A DNA stretch of 64,000 nucleotides from Toxorhynchites rutilus septentrionalis (GCF_029784135.1 NC_073746.1:229103882-229167881), one strand, 5' to 3'. Shown: positions 20,926 to 33,749, numbered from the stretch's first letter. Notes: generated by a model from the letters alone, not told the origin. Made by a program: numbers and translations.

Positions 20926-23900
20926 ATGTTGGATCCCTATGCTAATACGACCATGAGAGTGCTGGAAGCAACAAATTTCAGTTTGTTACTCAACGAAACT
21001 TGGAATGCCTTTCTCGACGTTGTCGGTGAGTGAATAAAGTATTGAAGTTCGAACATACGAGTTACATAAAAAAAATCTTTTTTCGTTTTTTTTTTCTTCA
21101 TAACCATACCTGTTCTTGTTATGAAAATTGGAGTGATTCACAACGTGACAACGTTCTACCAAATATAAATTGAAATGGAGAATTGCTGAGAGCTGTAGAT
21201 CAACATCGCATTCAGAATATCTATGGAGCTGGTCCGCATTTTCGTTGCAACTGGTTTGTTTCGCTAGTGCAGATGTTGTTTCAGTCAGGTGTATAACAGG
21301 AAGCGGCGTCCACTGAGATTTTGATTTGTGTATTCTGTATGACGTCTTCGGTGATGCAATCGTTTTTAGAAACTTTTCAATTAATTGGATTCAGGATCGT
21401 TTATATTTTAAGCTGTAACAAAGCCGTATTGTACCGTGTACACGATAAGGGAGGTTGGTCATCAGTTGAATTATTTCAAATACACAGTGTGTGATGTCCT
21501 GAAACGATTTAGAAAACATCTGACTATCAATAAACCCTGAAATGGCAAAAAAAAATCAAGTTATACCGGACCATAAATCTGAGCCACAAAAGCGCTCAAG
21601 GAGCTCTTTGAGCATTTGCTGACGAAACACGTGCGCATCGTTATAATGTTACGATTAAGTTAACGAAAGGATTGCCTCCGGAAGAAGTGGCTGTCTGACT
21701 GTTTTTTGTTAGCATTATGAGGTTCATTACCTCCTCTGGCCCGACTTGTCGAATTGTCACGAATCAAATTCGACTAATAGTGGTACAGCTAAAATGACGT
21801 TAATATGGTTGAAACGAGCATAATCATTTCAAATTGATTTAAGTAAATTTTGACGCCTAGTAGTAGACTACTAGTAGTAGACAACCTATATGGAATCAGA
21901 CTTTAGTAATTAGTTGATGAAGACACCATATTTCAAATATGACGCAGCGGGAATTAAGTCACGAATCTTTATTCGTGAATCCGGAAATAGAAAAGGAAAG
22001 AGACGAAATACATTTTAGAATATTCGATAGGTTTCGAAGAAACAAAACCCAATCGATCTTTTCCGTCTGAGCCGCCGAGCGAATAAGTTCTTTAAAGTCA
22101 CGATTGGAAGTGTTTTTTTTTTCGGTTGATGAAAGTGAGACAAATTAATAAAAAAGAAAAGTTTTCGTAATCTAAATTTAAATTACTTTTCCACAAATTT
22201 TCGGAGTTATCTTAAATCTTTATTTTAAAAGCGTGAGTTGGTGCGAAAATTAACGAACAATTGAAGTGAGTTTATTTTAATAGAAAACAAAAGCTTTTGT
22301 GCAATAGGTTTTTTTTTCATTTTGACAATAGAATAGTTCTTGCTAATTTGTATATAGGTTGTACACGGTTGCAGCAGTTCTTTGCGCACCTAGACGACAG
22401 AGGTAAATTATAAAAACGATTCTATGGGGATATAGAACAGGGCATTAATGAACACCATTAATTTATGTAGCCTTGTGGCTCCTAGTTCGAGTGCGTGTCC
22501 GGATTATATTTAGATCCGCCATTCGGATCCGGTGCATCGGTTGAATCCCCCGGAGTGGCTTATCGCCTCGTGGTTGCGTACCACTATAGGCCATTCTGGA
22601 GTGCGTTGGTCATCGGAGAGGAAGCTCGGTCTCACGGCTGCCGTACGCTACAAGCGGCACTACTCCACCGTGGTTGCATCAGTTACGGGAAAAGACTGCC
22701 AACGCCAGAGCGATTCCCGAAAACTCACGTCGGTGAAAGTGGTGTGAGCGCTTCAGCAAACATCAGGCTGCTTCATCGTTCCAGCCCGTAGCTGCAACGT
22801 CATCGATTTCGTGAGTACCCTGAAAACATAACCGTGTGCACACAAACCCCTCAATAGTAGGTAAACTATTATACAAGTAGGACTCTCGAATAGAGTAGGG
22901 TTGGAAGATTGACGTCATCGTTAGGAGTTAGGTGTAAATAGAAAAAAATAGACGATTGAAAGGACTAGTTTAATTTATCAATTTCGAATTCTACTTAGTT
23001 TTTTTATTTATTTAAACAATTTGGTTGGTTTGATCGATTTGGTTTTACTGATAGCATTGAAGGAAGATACTGTCGCGTGGCAGATTGAAACACTAGTCCG
23101 GGCAACAGTAACTTTGAATCCCGACAGAGGACCCAAAAAATCTGACCAGGTCAATACAGATTGTGGAAAACTGATCGATTGTGAAAAACAAACAGAATAA
23201 GAAGGCGAACTGCAAATAATGAGAAGAAATTCAAGCAAGAATGGGCCGTTCGACGAGAAGATGATGAAAAATAAAAATAAAAAAATAAAAATAAAAAATA
23301 AGAAGAAGAATTCTTTCAAACTTACCAGTCTTTTGTGTGTTATTCCAAACCTGATAAATATGAATAAGTGAAAACAACTTTGCACGAGCAGTTTAAACCT
23401 GAGAGATAAAAACTAAAAAATGAGTCTGAAAATAAAAAAAAATGTCATATTTCTCAAACCAACAAACAACTAAATTCTGCATAGTTTTGAAATCATTTTA
23501 AAAAGGCTTCCCAGTTTAAATTGAATTGGATTGAAATAAAATTGGCGTTGAATTCATAAAAAAAAAGTTCCACATGTATTAATGCGACCTATTTGTTGCA
23601 TTCGAGCAGCAATGTATTCTTCCACAAGCCCGCATGAGGACTAAAAACTAAGTTGCACACAGAAGAGATCCAGCCGAAACAAATAAACCATGATTCCAAT
23701 CAGCCTCATCATCACCTGAACGGCAAAAATTTGTTGGTACAATAATGGATAACACCTATCCAGTTCTCAAAAATGAATTGTATTTCACTTATGGTCGTAA
23801 TTCGGCTTAAATCCCGTTAAAAACGGTACATTTTGTGCCTGCGAACTACGATCTGCGGACGTAAATAATATCTTGCTATAACCCGAAGAAATTGAATACC

Positions 23901-26900
23901 AGGTTTCATGTAGTAGTAGGCAATAAAAAAAGCAAAAACTAGTTTTGAGACAATCCGCGATGACAGTTGACAGTGTTTTTAGAATTAGCTTCTCTGTATT
24001 GGACAGCAACATGGCGATGTATTATACTATTTACGTTGGCTATTACCTAAAGCTGTTCCAACGGCGAACACACCCTCGACAAATTGCAGTTTGAGTGGTT
24101 CAAAATATCTTTTATCTTGTAATTTTGTTGTAACAAAAATCGGTAATGCATTTGTGTAATTTTGTCCTTCAGTCACAAAAGAAAGTGATTTCTGCATTAA
24201 ATAGTGACCGGGGATGATAAGTAGATATATTTCAAGAATCCCAAGCGCAACATATCATATGTTGACCCCGGGCAACCAACACAAGCGATTACAATACCAG
24301 ATCGCTCCACTGGGATCGCCAGACGGTGTTGTGTTTGAAATCAGGTGATGCTGTTGGTAGTGAACGCTCTCGAAAATAATTGACAACAAAGGCAACACTT
24401 ACTGGTTTCTTTTGATTACAATGACCCGTCAAACCGAACACGATCCCCCAGGAAACAATTGAGCTACTCAATTGAGATCAACTACCGCACTTGGCTTGGC
24501 TCTTCCCCTTTGCCACTTGTTTTTATCTACTGGATACTCATTCGCTAAACTACACACCAATAATTACGATGATATGGTTCTCATGAGAAAGTGAAATTCA
24601 ACACTTTGAGCCCCGATCGACAATGAATTTTCCGTTTGGCGCACGTCGGTCCCTGCGGACCAATGATGGAGTTTACTAAAAATCATTTTATAATTAATTC
24701 ACTGTTGTTCCCAGTGCCGATACTCTCCAAACGAAGAGTCCACTGTCGATGAAACCGGCGTGAACCAACGGAAAATCCAGTGTCAGTTCACCCGAGGTAC
24801 TGAGGCGGGACTCAACGTGTTAACTTTCCAGATCAACCGCATGTTCATCTTACCCCTAATTTCCTTAAATAACAATATATACAATATATACAGCATCTTC
24901 GCATAATATTCTATAGTTCTATAATATTTTTGAATTGAGACGTCAATGCCATTGTCATTGTCATTGTCTTCAATAACCATTAGGAGAATATTGCTCATTT
25001 ACGCCAAGTTCGAAATAAATTTTAGATTCATTTAAAATGGGTGGGTTATATCTATGATATAACCGCAAGGTTGACGTGGGACTACCTTAGCTTAGCAATA
25101 TTTTTTTTAATTTGCATTGATTAAATTTTTTATTGAATGAAACATTTTTTTTCTCTATTATAGTGACTTTCAACACATTTTAGCTGGTTCGTCACTTTTA
25201 CTTCCATTTTTGGAAGAATGTCGGGAGTGAGAATTTAACTCGTGATCTTTAGCGTTAGAGGTATGGATGATCGCCTCCACAAATGAAACAATTTCCGTAT
25301 TCAATAAAATTCAATATATTTGCTTTGTGAGTAAAAAGATTGTATAATGACATATAAGACAATTCACGCATTGTGATAGATGATGTTCTTCGTTACAAGT
25401 AAATTTAATGATAGTCCTTTTACGTTTGTTATGATGACATCTTGGTTTAGAAGTCTGTGTTAGGCAAACACATTTCAGTCGGAACAAAAATGCCCCCGAT
25501 TTGCATGTATTTGCAATGCCGATTTCCCCAGACACCTCGGTTTAGAAGTCTGTATTAGGTAAACACATTTCAATCGGAACAAAAAAGCCCCCGACTTTTA
25601 TGTATTCGCAATGCCAATTTCCGCACGCTCCTTGAATTTAAAGTACGTGTTAGGGAAACACATTTCAGTCAGAACAAAAATGTCCCGACTTACATGTATT
25701 CGCAATGCCAATTTCCCCGCGCTCCTTGTGTTTAGAGTCTGTGTTAGGAAAACACATTTCAGTCGAAAAAAAAACCCTGATCTGCATGAATTTGCAATGC
25801 CAATTTCCCCAGACACCTTGGTTCTGAAGTCTGTGTTGGGGCAACACAATATAGTAGGAACAAAATGACCCCGACATACATGTCTTCGTAATGTCAATTT
25901 CCCCACGCTTCATGAATTTGAAGTCTGTGTTAGGGAAACACATTTCAGTCGGAACAAAAATGCTCCCAACTTACATGTATTCGCAATGCCAATTTCCTCA
26001 CGCTCCTTGGATTTGAAGTCTGTGTTGGGGAAACACATTTCAATCGGAACAAAAACACCCCCGACTTTGAAGTATTTGCAATGCCGATTTCTCTAACGCT
26101 GCTTGGTTTTGATGGCTGTGTTGGGGAAACCGTGAATCAAAACGAGGTAGTTAGGGCCTTTAGATAACGCTTAACATTTTACAGTTATTCAATTGTTTAT
26201 CTAATGAAAAATAACATTTTATTAATAGCGATAGAAGTGTAGCCATATTCCCTATCAATTGATGCAAACATCTTTCCGATCCAGTAAGAAATGTTCGAGT
26301 TATAAGTATTCGGAATCTTTCATTTTTTCCTGCATGTTCTGTGTTTAGGTTTTCATTTTACCCTCCATATACTCCGGTTAGACGTAGTCCCACGTCAAAA
26401 GAATTCCATCAATTGAAAACGATTCTCAAGAATTGTTGAACTATTTTATTTTCATTAAGTTTACTTCTTTGAACATCAATTTCTATTCCAATGCATCATT
26501 CGTTATTCTGATGTTGTATCTAGACAAATCGCTTCCTCTTTCATGTCGTCCAAAAATATCTTGGCGGTATTCCATTGAATATGTTAAAGATGAAAAACTT
26601 TGTCAAATAATAATTGGTAAGTTGCATTTCAACAACATATTTTTCTTACTCAGGTGACAATCCCGCTAATATCTACATCTGGGGCTTGACAGCATGGGCT
26701 TACGGTCTGTTCTGGTTTATCGGAGGATTATTTATCTTCATGGATGTCACCAACAAACCTGCTTTCATGCGAAAATACAAAAATCAACCCGGCACAAACG
26801 AACCCGTCGATATGGATAAACTGAAACAGCTGGTGAAAACAGCATTGATCAATCAATTTATCTGGGGCATTCCAACGACCTGCGTCACATATTACGCGCG

Positions 26901-27501
26901 AGTTTGGTTGCTGAATAACATACCCGACATACGGGTTCTACCGTCAATCTGTATAATCATTCGGGACTTGCTAATATGCGTTCTGGTTTGGGAGGTTACC
27001 TCGTACTATAGCCACCGTCTACTGCACGCCAACTTCCTGTACAAGCACATCCACAAGAAGCACCACGAATGGTTGGCTCCTATCGCGTGGTCAGCGATTT
27101 ACGTTCATCCGATCGAGTATCTCGCCAGTGGACTACTCCCGGTGTACGCAGGACCTGCACTGTTGGTCAGTCATCCAGTGACAATTGCAGTCTGGTTTGT
27201 GTTTGTCATGATGACCACTCTGGAAGATCACTCCGGTTACCACCTACCGGTAATTGGAAGCTCAGAGCAACACGATTATCATCATTTGAAGTAAGTTGTC
27301 AGCTAGCGTCCATCCGTATGTGTTCCGTATAACTTGAATTCCCATCTTATTTATTGCAGCTTCAACCAATGCTACGGATTATTCGGTTGGTGGGACACTC
27401 TTCATGGCACGAACGAAGAATTCCGGAAAAAGAAACAATACTTACGTCATAAGCGAATATTTTCCACAAAATCGGCCAGAGAAATAGTTCCGGACAATTG
27501 A
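20926..27501 (+). CDS. Fatty acid hydroxylase / sterol desaturase-superfamily protein, right paralog (exons 20926-21025, 26654-27290, 27360-27501)
   Basis: Membrane di-iron hydroxylase, 292 aa if spliced as listed. Exon 1 starts at ATG 20926 and encodes a short N-terminus ending [10 protein letters not shown]. Its donor at 21026 (GTGAGT, phase 1) joins an AG acceptor at 26652-26653, giving [12 protein letters not shown], which is what this family has before its first membrane span. The total of 879 nt is divisible by three. Histidine boxes are HRLLH (154-158), HKKHH (167-171) and HDYHH (240-244). Hydrophobic spans lie at about 43-63, 97-117, 131-150 and 190-220. Stop TGA at 27499-27501. Intron 1 is 5.6 kb and full of repeats; intron 2 is 69 bp. 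Exon 1 assignment rests on phase and family alignment, not on transcript data. The natural substrate cannot be read from sequence; lipids or sterols are expected. Confidence 0.82.
21026..24399 (+). other. Intron 1, left part
   Basis: Contains no coding exon I can support. 22480-22830 is markedly GC-richer than its surroundings and reads open for 98 codons, without a recognised domain. 22900-23400 is A-rich, with AAATA/AAAAT tracts at 23265-23310. A tandem/palindromic 'tagtagactactagtag' lies near 21860-21880. The sequence around 23470 resembles 130-165, suggesting the duplication extends further left than the clear homology. Confidence 0.45.
25035..26399 (+). mobile_element. Non-autonomous DNA element with 97-bp tandem array (copy A)
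   Basis: The left end carries the GGTTATATC hairpin and ttgacgtgggactac. The right end carries gtagtcccacgtcaa, the inverse of that motif, so the termini are inverted. Inside are seven tandem units of 92-98 bp (about 25440-26130), each with 'acacatttcagtcgg' and 'gcaatgcc'. No coding sequence. The paralogous site near 729 is empty. An inverted second copy is at 48937-50268. The exact target duplication could not be fixed. Confidence 0.75.
25440..26130 (+). repeat. 97-bp tandem array, about 7 units
   Basis: Units start near 25440, 25535, 25630, 25725, 25815, 25915 and 26010. The consensus includes gtctgtgttagggaaacac, tttcagtcggaacaaaaa and gcaatgcc. It is homologous to the array at 49210-49770 in opposite orientation. 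Confidence 0.85.
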
Positions 27502-27879
27502 AAAAAAAAATTAAAAGAGGTGTCCAAGACACGACCTCATTGTAACGTAGGACTATGAAAATAATAAAAAAAAATCTATCCGTTAGTTTGGTACCTGATT
27601 TATGTGTTTGAAGAGAGCCTAATAACTTGGGAATTATCGAAATTCGCTCGTAAAATATTTCATCAAAATTAGCCATCTAAGCTGTAAATTTTCTTGAAAG
27701 ACGTAGCCTCAAGCTAAAACCAAATGACGCATTTCTTGCATTATCTTCAATCGAGATAGAAAAGAGGATCGCTTTGTAGTGAACCTCAGGCTGTTACTAT
27801 TATCCTTAAATGAAGTAAATATGAATATTCATGTAACACGTATAGTTTTAATTGATCGATTTAGGTTTATTAATATCTA
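27502..27879. other. 3' UTR and flank of right hydroxylase gene
   Basis: AATAAA at 27563-27568 lies 62 bp after the stop and is the probable poly(A) signal. The remainder aligns loosely with 1913-2670. Nothing else seen. Confidence 0.45.
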
Positions 27880-28162
27880 CAGTAGAACCTCCATTATCCG
27901 AAAAATTAAGTGGCAACCGTGCGTAACGAAAATAGAGGATAACTAAACATGAGGTGCAAACACGAAAAAAATATATAAATATTACAAACTATGTTGAAAT
28001 TTATACATAAATCATTAATACATCATCCTACTGCAAGATTGTGTATTCCTGTGGTCATGTTATTTGAAATAAACGAGGAAAAATAAAGAGTTAGAGTCTA
28101 CCACTCACTGACAACGAGACTTGCGATGGATTTCACGATATCGAATAATCTTGGTTCTACTG
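27880..28162. mobile_element. pogo/Tc1-like MITE (283 bp)
   Basis: Imperfect terminal inverted repeats CAGTAGAACCTCCATTATCC and TCGAATAATCTTGGTTCTAC + TG are flanked by TA (27878-27879 and 28163-28164). There is no coding sequence. The TA at 2670-2671 in the other duplicated copy is unfilled, confirming the ends. Confidence 0.8.
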
Positions 28163-28281
28163 TATTCAGCAGCCAGAAAAGTTATGAAGTATGACTAACA
28201 CAATTTCAACCTTGACAAATAAATCAAATAGCTAAATTAAGCTCATGATGTTACCACAGACCGATGCAAAATGTGCCTTAA

Positions 28282-28557
28282 GGGGGGATCCCCGCCTGGA
28301 AGGTCGAATAAAATAAGTAAAAAAAAATGTTTCATTTTTTATCTGAAAAAACATGGTTCCGTGAAAAACTCGTTTGGAAATTCGTACAGCAATACTATAT
28401 CCCTTGAGATTACCCCATACTTTTGGCTGCAACTTCCCAACGAAATAAAATACCGAAAAATCTTTTTAGAACAACATTTCTGAGGGGATAAGCTTCCCAA
28501 AGATGCACAAAAAACCAAAATTCTTTTTTTTTTGACCTTCCAGACTGGGATCCCCCC
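28282..28557. mobile_element. TTAA-flanked MITE (piggyBac-type target), 276 bp
   Basis: TTAA at 28278-28281 and 28558-28561 flanks inverted repeats GGGGGGATCCCCGCCTGGAA and its partner TTCCAGACTGGGATCCCCCC. TTAA duplication is the hallmark of piggyBac-superfamily insertion. It is non-coding. The empty site in the other duplicated copy (3187-3190) reads CTAA. Confidence 0.85.
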
Positions 28558-28799
28558 TTAAGCTCGTTTTCTCGGTTTTTTATGAAAAATCATATGATGC
28601 CAAGATTTTTCCGAGTGGATTGCAAAAACTTGTAACAGAAAATGAAAAACACAAGAAATCATTACTGTTTGGCGAACGAATTGAGTACGCCTGGGGTGTG
28701 AACAAACCAGTTTTTCCATTGAAGGTAAATCACAATACAAGTAAGGTAAATGATTTTGGTTTGTCCAGTCGAAAATATGATCCACTTTCTTGAATGCTC

Positions 28800-31700
28800 T
28801 AGTTCAGCACACCTGTGTCAAATCAGATATTCAAATGTTTCAAAATATATAAATAAAATAGTCTTTTTCATAATTTACAGTAGTTTTCTAGTATATTTTT
28901 ACAGACTCACATGTTCTAAAGGATTATAAAATCCACCTTCTATTGGTTTCAATGTGCATCTCATTTGAGCAACTTTGAATCAATCACCAGTTGATTATTT
29001 GGCACGTATTCAGACCTTTTCTGGATTATAACGCTTACACATATTGTAAACCTTGCAGACTAGGGGCTTTTCAACAAACCCAAACTCGTATTAATTATAT
29101 GTGATTTTCATGAAGAAAAATCGATTTGCAATTACTAGTTGCGTGAAAGCACCCTGGAGCGGGCAAACCAAGATCATTTACCCTACTATATTTTTCATAA
29201 TAATTTTTGGCAAGATTCAGATACGTATACACTAGTGTGCCAATGAATGTATGGGAAAAAATCGACCCTAAAATTTCAAAAAGTTACCCTATACAAAATG
29301 CTCACCACCTCGAAAAAACAACCTATGCCAAATATCAGCTCAATCGAACCTTAAGAAGAGTGGCGTAAAGCGATCACAATTTGAGTTTTTTTGAAAATCG
29401 AAAAATCGCCCAAGGGGAGAGTGAAGGAAATCGGAGTCTTGGAAAAAAAAATTTGATGTCAAATATCTTAAAATTGCATCACGAAAAAATTTTTTTTTTT
29501 CAAAAATCAACACTCTGAAACGACTTTTTTTCGAAATACGAGACGAAACGTATGGGTTTAAGTGACAATAAAAATAGTTGTCTCGATTTTTCATTCGGAA
29601 CTTGTTGCGAAATGTTGATTTGCACGATGATATACCCTATGCAAAATATCAGCTCATTCCAACTTGGAGTAGACGTTAAAATTTGAGTTTTTTGAAAACC
29701 GAAAAATCAACGGAAATCGGGGTTTTCAAAAAAGTGTTTGATGCCAAATGTCATAAAATTGCATGACACGTCGAGATTTACAGTTATCTTAAAAAAATAC
29801 GGTTTAATTAACTGAAAATCAATATTTGAATGTTAAGGTGAAAGATACTTGGCTGTTATAAGTACAATAAAGTAAAAATCGTGATTTTTCAAGATTTTGA
29901 TTGAAGACCAAATTAAGAAAGATAAATGTTGAGTGTCAAAGAAGCGATTAGACAGTTTTAATTTGGTTGATATAAACAAAAAAATGTAGCGTGGATTTTT
30001 AGAACAAAATTGAGAATAACATTTTAAAAACCAATATTTTTTTTAGTTTTTACTACCTAAATGCTACTACTAATGCTGAAGAATGCTAATACACTAATTT
30101 AAATTTTTCACAACTATATCATGTACTAGTTTTCTCATCTTTCAAATGGAAGCAACAAAACAGAGCCCGAAGTAAAAAAGAAGTTTGATAACTCTGTCAT
30201 ACTTGGAATACGAACATTTCCGTAGGATTTTTCATTAAATATTATCCTCTATCACCTCTTGAAAGATTCTTGATACTTGATTCTTGATATTTTTTCTGAT
30301 TTAAAAAGGATGAATGAAAAATTAAATTCATCTTTTATATTCAATTAACAATATTACTGTTTCATATTTATAAAACAATGAAAAACGTTTTTTTTTAATA
30401 AATTATATACAGTGAAAAAAAAATTGGAGACTGTATATAATCGAGCCCACCCTATATTGTAATACCATATTGAATCGTTAAAAAAAACTTTCATTTTAAG
30501 TAAATCTTTTAAAGAAAATTTCGCTCTATTGAAAATCAACTTTAATCAATGGTATCTGGCTGTTATTGTATATAATTAATCCAGATCGATCGTGATGATT
30601 TTCTTCAGGAACGAATCGATTGCGTTGCGTCTCATGTCGGAATTCATATAATCAATTATGTTTTTTGCGTTAATTCATGAGTCATGAGGGGTACGAGTAT
30701 CTTCACCGTCGTCGATCTTTGACATCAATATTTCCTGTACGAAAATATTTCTGAGTACTTTTATAGCAAAAAGCGAAATTTATCAGAAATATAACTCATT
30801 CTCGGATCAGTATGAACTTCTGATATAATTACCAAACGTTGTCTACAAAAAAGTAACCTAAAATGTCAGGTTTCGGACGCACATTTCTATGCGTTTCACA
30901 GTGATTTTTTTTTTGTAGACAGTTACCATATGTTACAGTTTTAGCATAGTATAAGCATGATTAGTCTTTGTGCCACCATCAAACCTTACACGATCAATAA
31001 TTCCATCAATATCATGATGTGTGCAGAGCATATTGAAGAAAACACTAACCATGGAATGTGTTAATCATATCTTTGATCACGATTTTCTATGTTTCGAACA
31101 TCGACAAGTTAAAATTAATTATATCAATGTTGACAATGTAAACAATAAGTGTCAGTTATACAGCCCAGCAAAATTCGTTCAGTACATCGTTTTAAAATAT
31201 TGAAATTTCATGTTCTAACGATTGACAACCTTCGATGATATTTGGTAATTCCATGATTGTCCTTCCAGGAATCAAGGCAGTATTCTAGTCTAGAAGTTAA
31301 AACAAAAATCATGTTTTTTTTTCTTTCATATTTATGTAGTTTAGGCATTCAAGAATATACTCTAGAAAGGACATATCGAAAATCCTATTGTTTACTGAGT
31401 TCGAGTCATTTTGGTGATGTGGTATCTAACCTGCTACGGCCATAACAATGCACTTCAAAGGCGTTTTTCTCGAAACTAGTTTTTTCAAACTGGCGTACAC
31501 GATGTCTCAAGTCCTTCTTAACCGATTTGGGTCGTATTTGTATGGATACAATCTGCAGGCATCTCCATATCGCATGAACCTCTAAAAAGAGATATTTTTT
31601 ATTTGACTATTTTTTAAAAAAATCGGGAATCGTAGGAAAAACCATTTTGAACCGCATTTTGTTCTTCAAACGGCCGTCATTTTGTCAAAAAAGAGGTTTT

Positions 31701-32200
31701 TGACTTGTCCGAGGTTCATGCGATAGCGGCATCTTTAGTGATTCAGAATCTGTTCGATTTTTTTGATTCAGATAACCAGAAGGGCTGGAATCGTGTACCC
31801 CATGGCACAACTTTTTTTTGAACCACCTCACTTCATCAGCTCTTAACTATTCTAGTTATGTATTTTTTTTCTCCGTACAATTTTTGTTTTGTTGTTACAG
31901 GAAAAATGAACAAATAATGATATAATGGATGGTAAAAATATACTTTGTTTTATTTTTACGAAGCTCGAAAAAACGTCCGAAAATAGTGTCTCTACACTAG
32001 AATACCCCCTTAAAAGAGAACGTTGATAATCGAAAATCACTGGAATAATGTTAATGTTTATACCTGCAGATGGGCACCAGCGACAAAAAAAAAAGATGAA
32101 CAGCAGTATGACTTAGCCGTATATCAACTCTGCTAGAGGTATTATACCACCCAACTATTTAGCCTAACGGTAGGCAACATTCATTCAAGCAGATCAAATA
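28800..32200. other. AT-rich, repeat-like, no gene
   Basis: 29320-29480 and 29630-29800 are two diverged copies of one ~170-bp segment ('aaatatcagctca', 'aaattgcat' landmarks), probably part of a non-coding DNA element. 31555-31590 and 31700-31735 form an inverted repeat ('atcgcatgaacct' against 'aggttcatgcgat'). 30840-30930 has a small palindrome (gtctacaaaaaa / ttttttgtagac). Nothing else recognised. Confidence 0.4.
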
Positions 32201-32438
32201 ATTGCTTCGAATATTGGGTTGTCCGCAAAGTTTGAGCCGGTTTTTGACTCGTCGAAAACTGTTCAAAGAGCTCTTCTATGCCGTCCAAAGTGACGAAGTT
32301 CTTGCCTTGGGGGTATTTTAGTGTCGAGGCACGAGAAGATGGCGTACACGGTTCCACCCCTTCTGAATATCCTAACTCTTACTGTGGGAACCAAATGCTG
32401 AATTCGAAGCACCAATCCTAGTTTCCTTCACACCATCT

Positions 32439-33749
32439 CACAGTGGGGCCGTTCTGAAAAAAGATGGTCAAAAATCTTTTCTCGTCTTACGTTACATTTT
32501 AGAGCATGAGTGTCTTCAGAAAAGTTATTCAGAATGTTAATTCGAATAATTTGGTGGTTTCATTTAAACTCTTACTAAGTTACAGTAAAAATTAAAAAAA
32601 ATAACTTTTCATACTTACGTAATAGTTGAGTTATGTCTTCAGCAATATTGTAGAACTATAAATTTTATGAAACTTTGCCGAAGATATATAATATCTATCT
32701 AACAGTCCTTCAGATATATAACAGTTTTTCTGGGGAGACTATCTAAAAACTAGTTTTTTATCTTAAGTTATGCTTAAATCACATTATATCAACTCAATAT
32801 GTTCCACAAAGTTTTAGATAACATGAAAATATATAACTTTGCCGAAGACACTATTAGTGTTAAATAACAACTTTGCGATGTACAGTGGTTACAAATCAAA
32901 AATATGTGACTTTTAATCATTAAATTTTTCAAAAATGTGCACGTTTGTGCATCAATACTCAACGTCATTTTGTTCGTCAGGGTTTTAAGTATTCGGCAAA
33001 CTTCTTTTCGAACTCGGGAACTCTCGGGAACATTACTTTTTATACTAATTTTCACAGCACATTTTACTTAATTTTAGTCTGTTTTCTTCATAATTTATCT
33101 ACTATTTATGTTTATTTGCATTATATTAATATATAAATCAATTTTTGATTCTATCTCATTATCAGACCTCAAATTTGAGTTATTTTGCGGTAGTTTTATT
33201 GCAGTTGGTGATAGCAATTGGTCCTTTTACGATTTTCGTTTTCGCAAGCTGCTCATCAAAGAGTCGGATGTCATAAGCAATCTTAAAAAACAACCTGATT
33301 ACTGATCTCTCTGCAAGTTGAATTTTGAAGGTTTAGAATGTGTTTATACGCCTTTTCTTGGTTTGTGATTTTTCAGAATTTAAGCAGTGTCCCGCGATAC
33401 AAAAATATATATATTTATAAAATTTTGATATTTTTTTAGAATTTTGAGATCTCCCCAGAAAAATAGTTATATCTCTGAAGGACTGATAGATAGATATTAT
33501 GTATCTTCAGCAAAGTTTCATCAAATTTATAGTTCTACAATGTTACTGAAGACATAACTCAACTATCTCGTAAGTATAAAAAGTTAGCTCTTTTAATTTT
33601 TCCTATAACTTAGTAAGAGTGTAAATGAAACCGTTGAATTATTCGAATCAACATTCTGAACAACTTTTCTGAAGACACCCATGCTCTAAAATGTAACGTA
33701 AGACGAGAAAAGATTTTTGACCGTCTTTTTTCAGAACGGCCCCACTGTG
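32439..33749. mobile_element. 1.3 kb foldback element with about 300-bp inverted termini
   Basis: The left arm (32439-32740) and right arm (33447-33749) are reverse complements with moderate divergence, starting CACAGTGGGGCCGTTCTGAA and ending in its inverse. The central 700 bp is AT-rich and has no convincing coding frame. The right end interrupts a Tc1-like transposase frame (see 33750-34195). Confidence 0.75.

Larger units (their letters stand above)
24400..28800 (+). repeat. Segmental duplication, right copy (partner about 160-3400)
   Basis: Homology is collinear from intron 1 through exons 2 and 3 to the 3' flank. Shared landmarks are 'tcggtccctgcggacca' (449 / 24662), the exons (1028 / 26654), 'aacacgtatagtt' (2631 / 27836), 'gatgcaaaatgtgcc' (3173 / 28264) and 'cgcctggggtgtgaa' (3303 / 28689). 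Three DNA elements (25035-26399, 27880-28162, 28282-28557) are only in this copy; the SINE at 2840-3120 only in the other. Confidence 0.85.

Noticed and set aside
23008..23385. 125-codon Phe/Ile-rich frame on the - strand
   Set aside because: Arises from A-rich tracts; it would read as a spurious membrane protein.
25311..25943. Several overlapping open frames on both strands with repeated peptides
   Set aside because: They are translations of the 97-bp tandem array, not genes; the peptides repeat with the array period.
32220..32345. Frame on the - strand with FVTLDGIEELFEQF and a mariner-like TIR word 'attgggttgtccgcaaag'
   Set aside because: Might be an end of another mariner or an exon scrap, but no second end and no catalytic motif; too weak to list.
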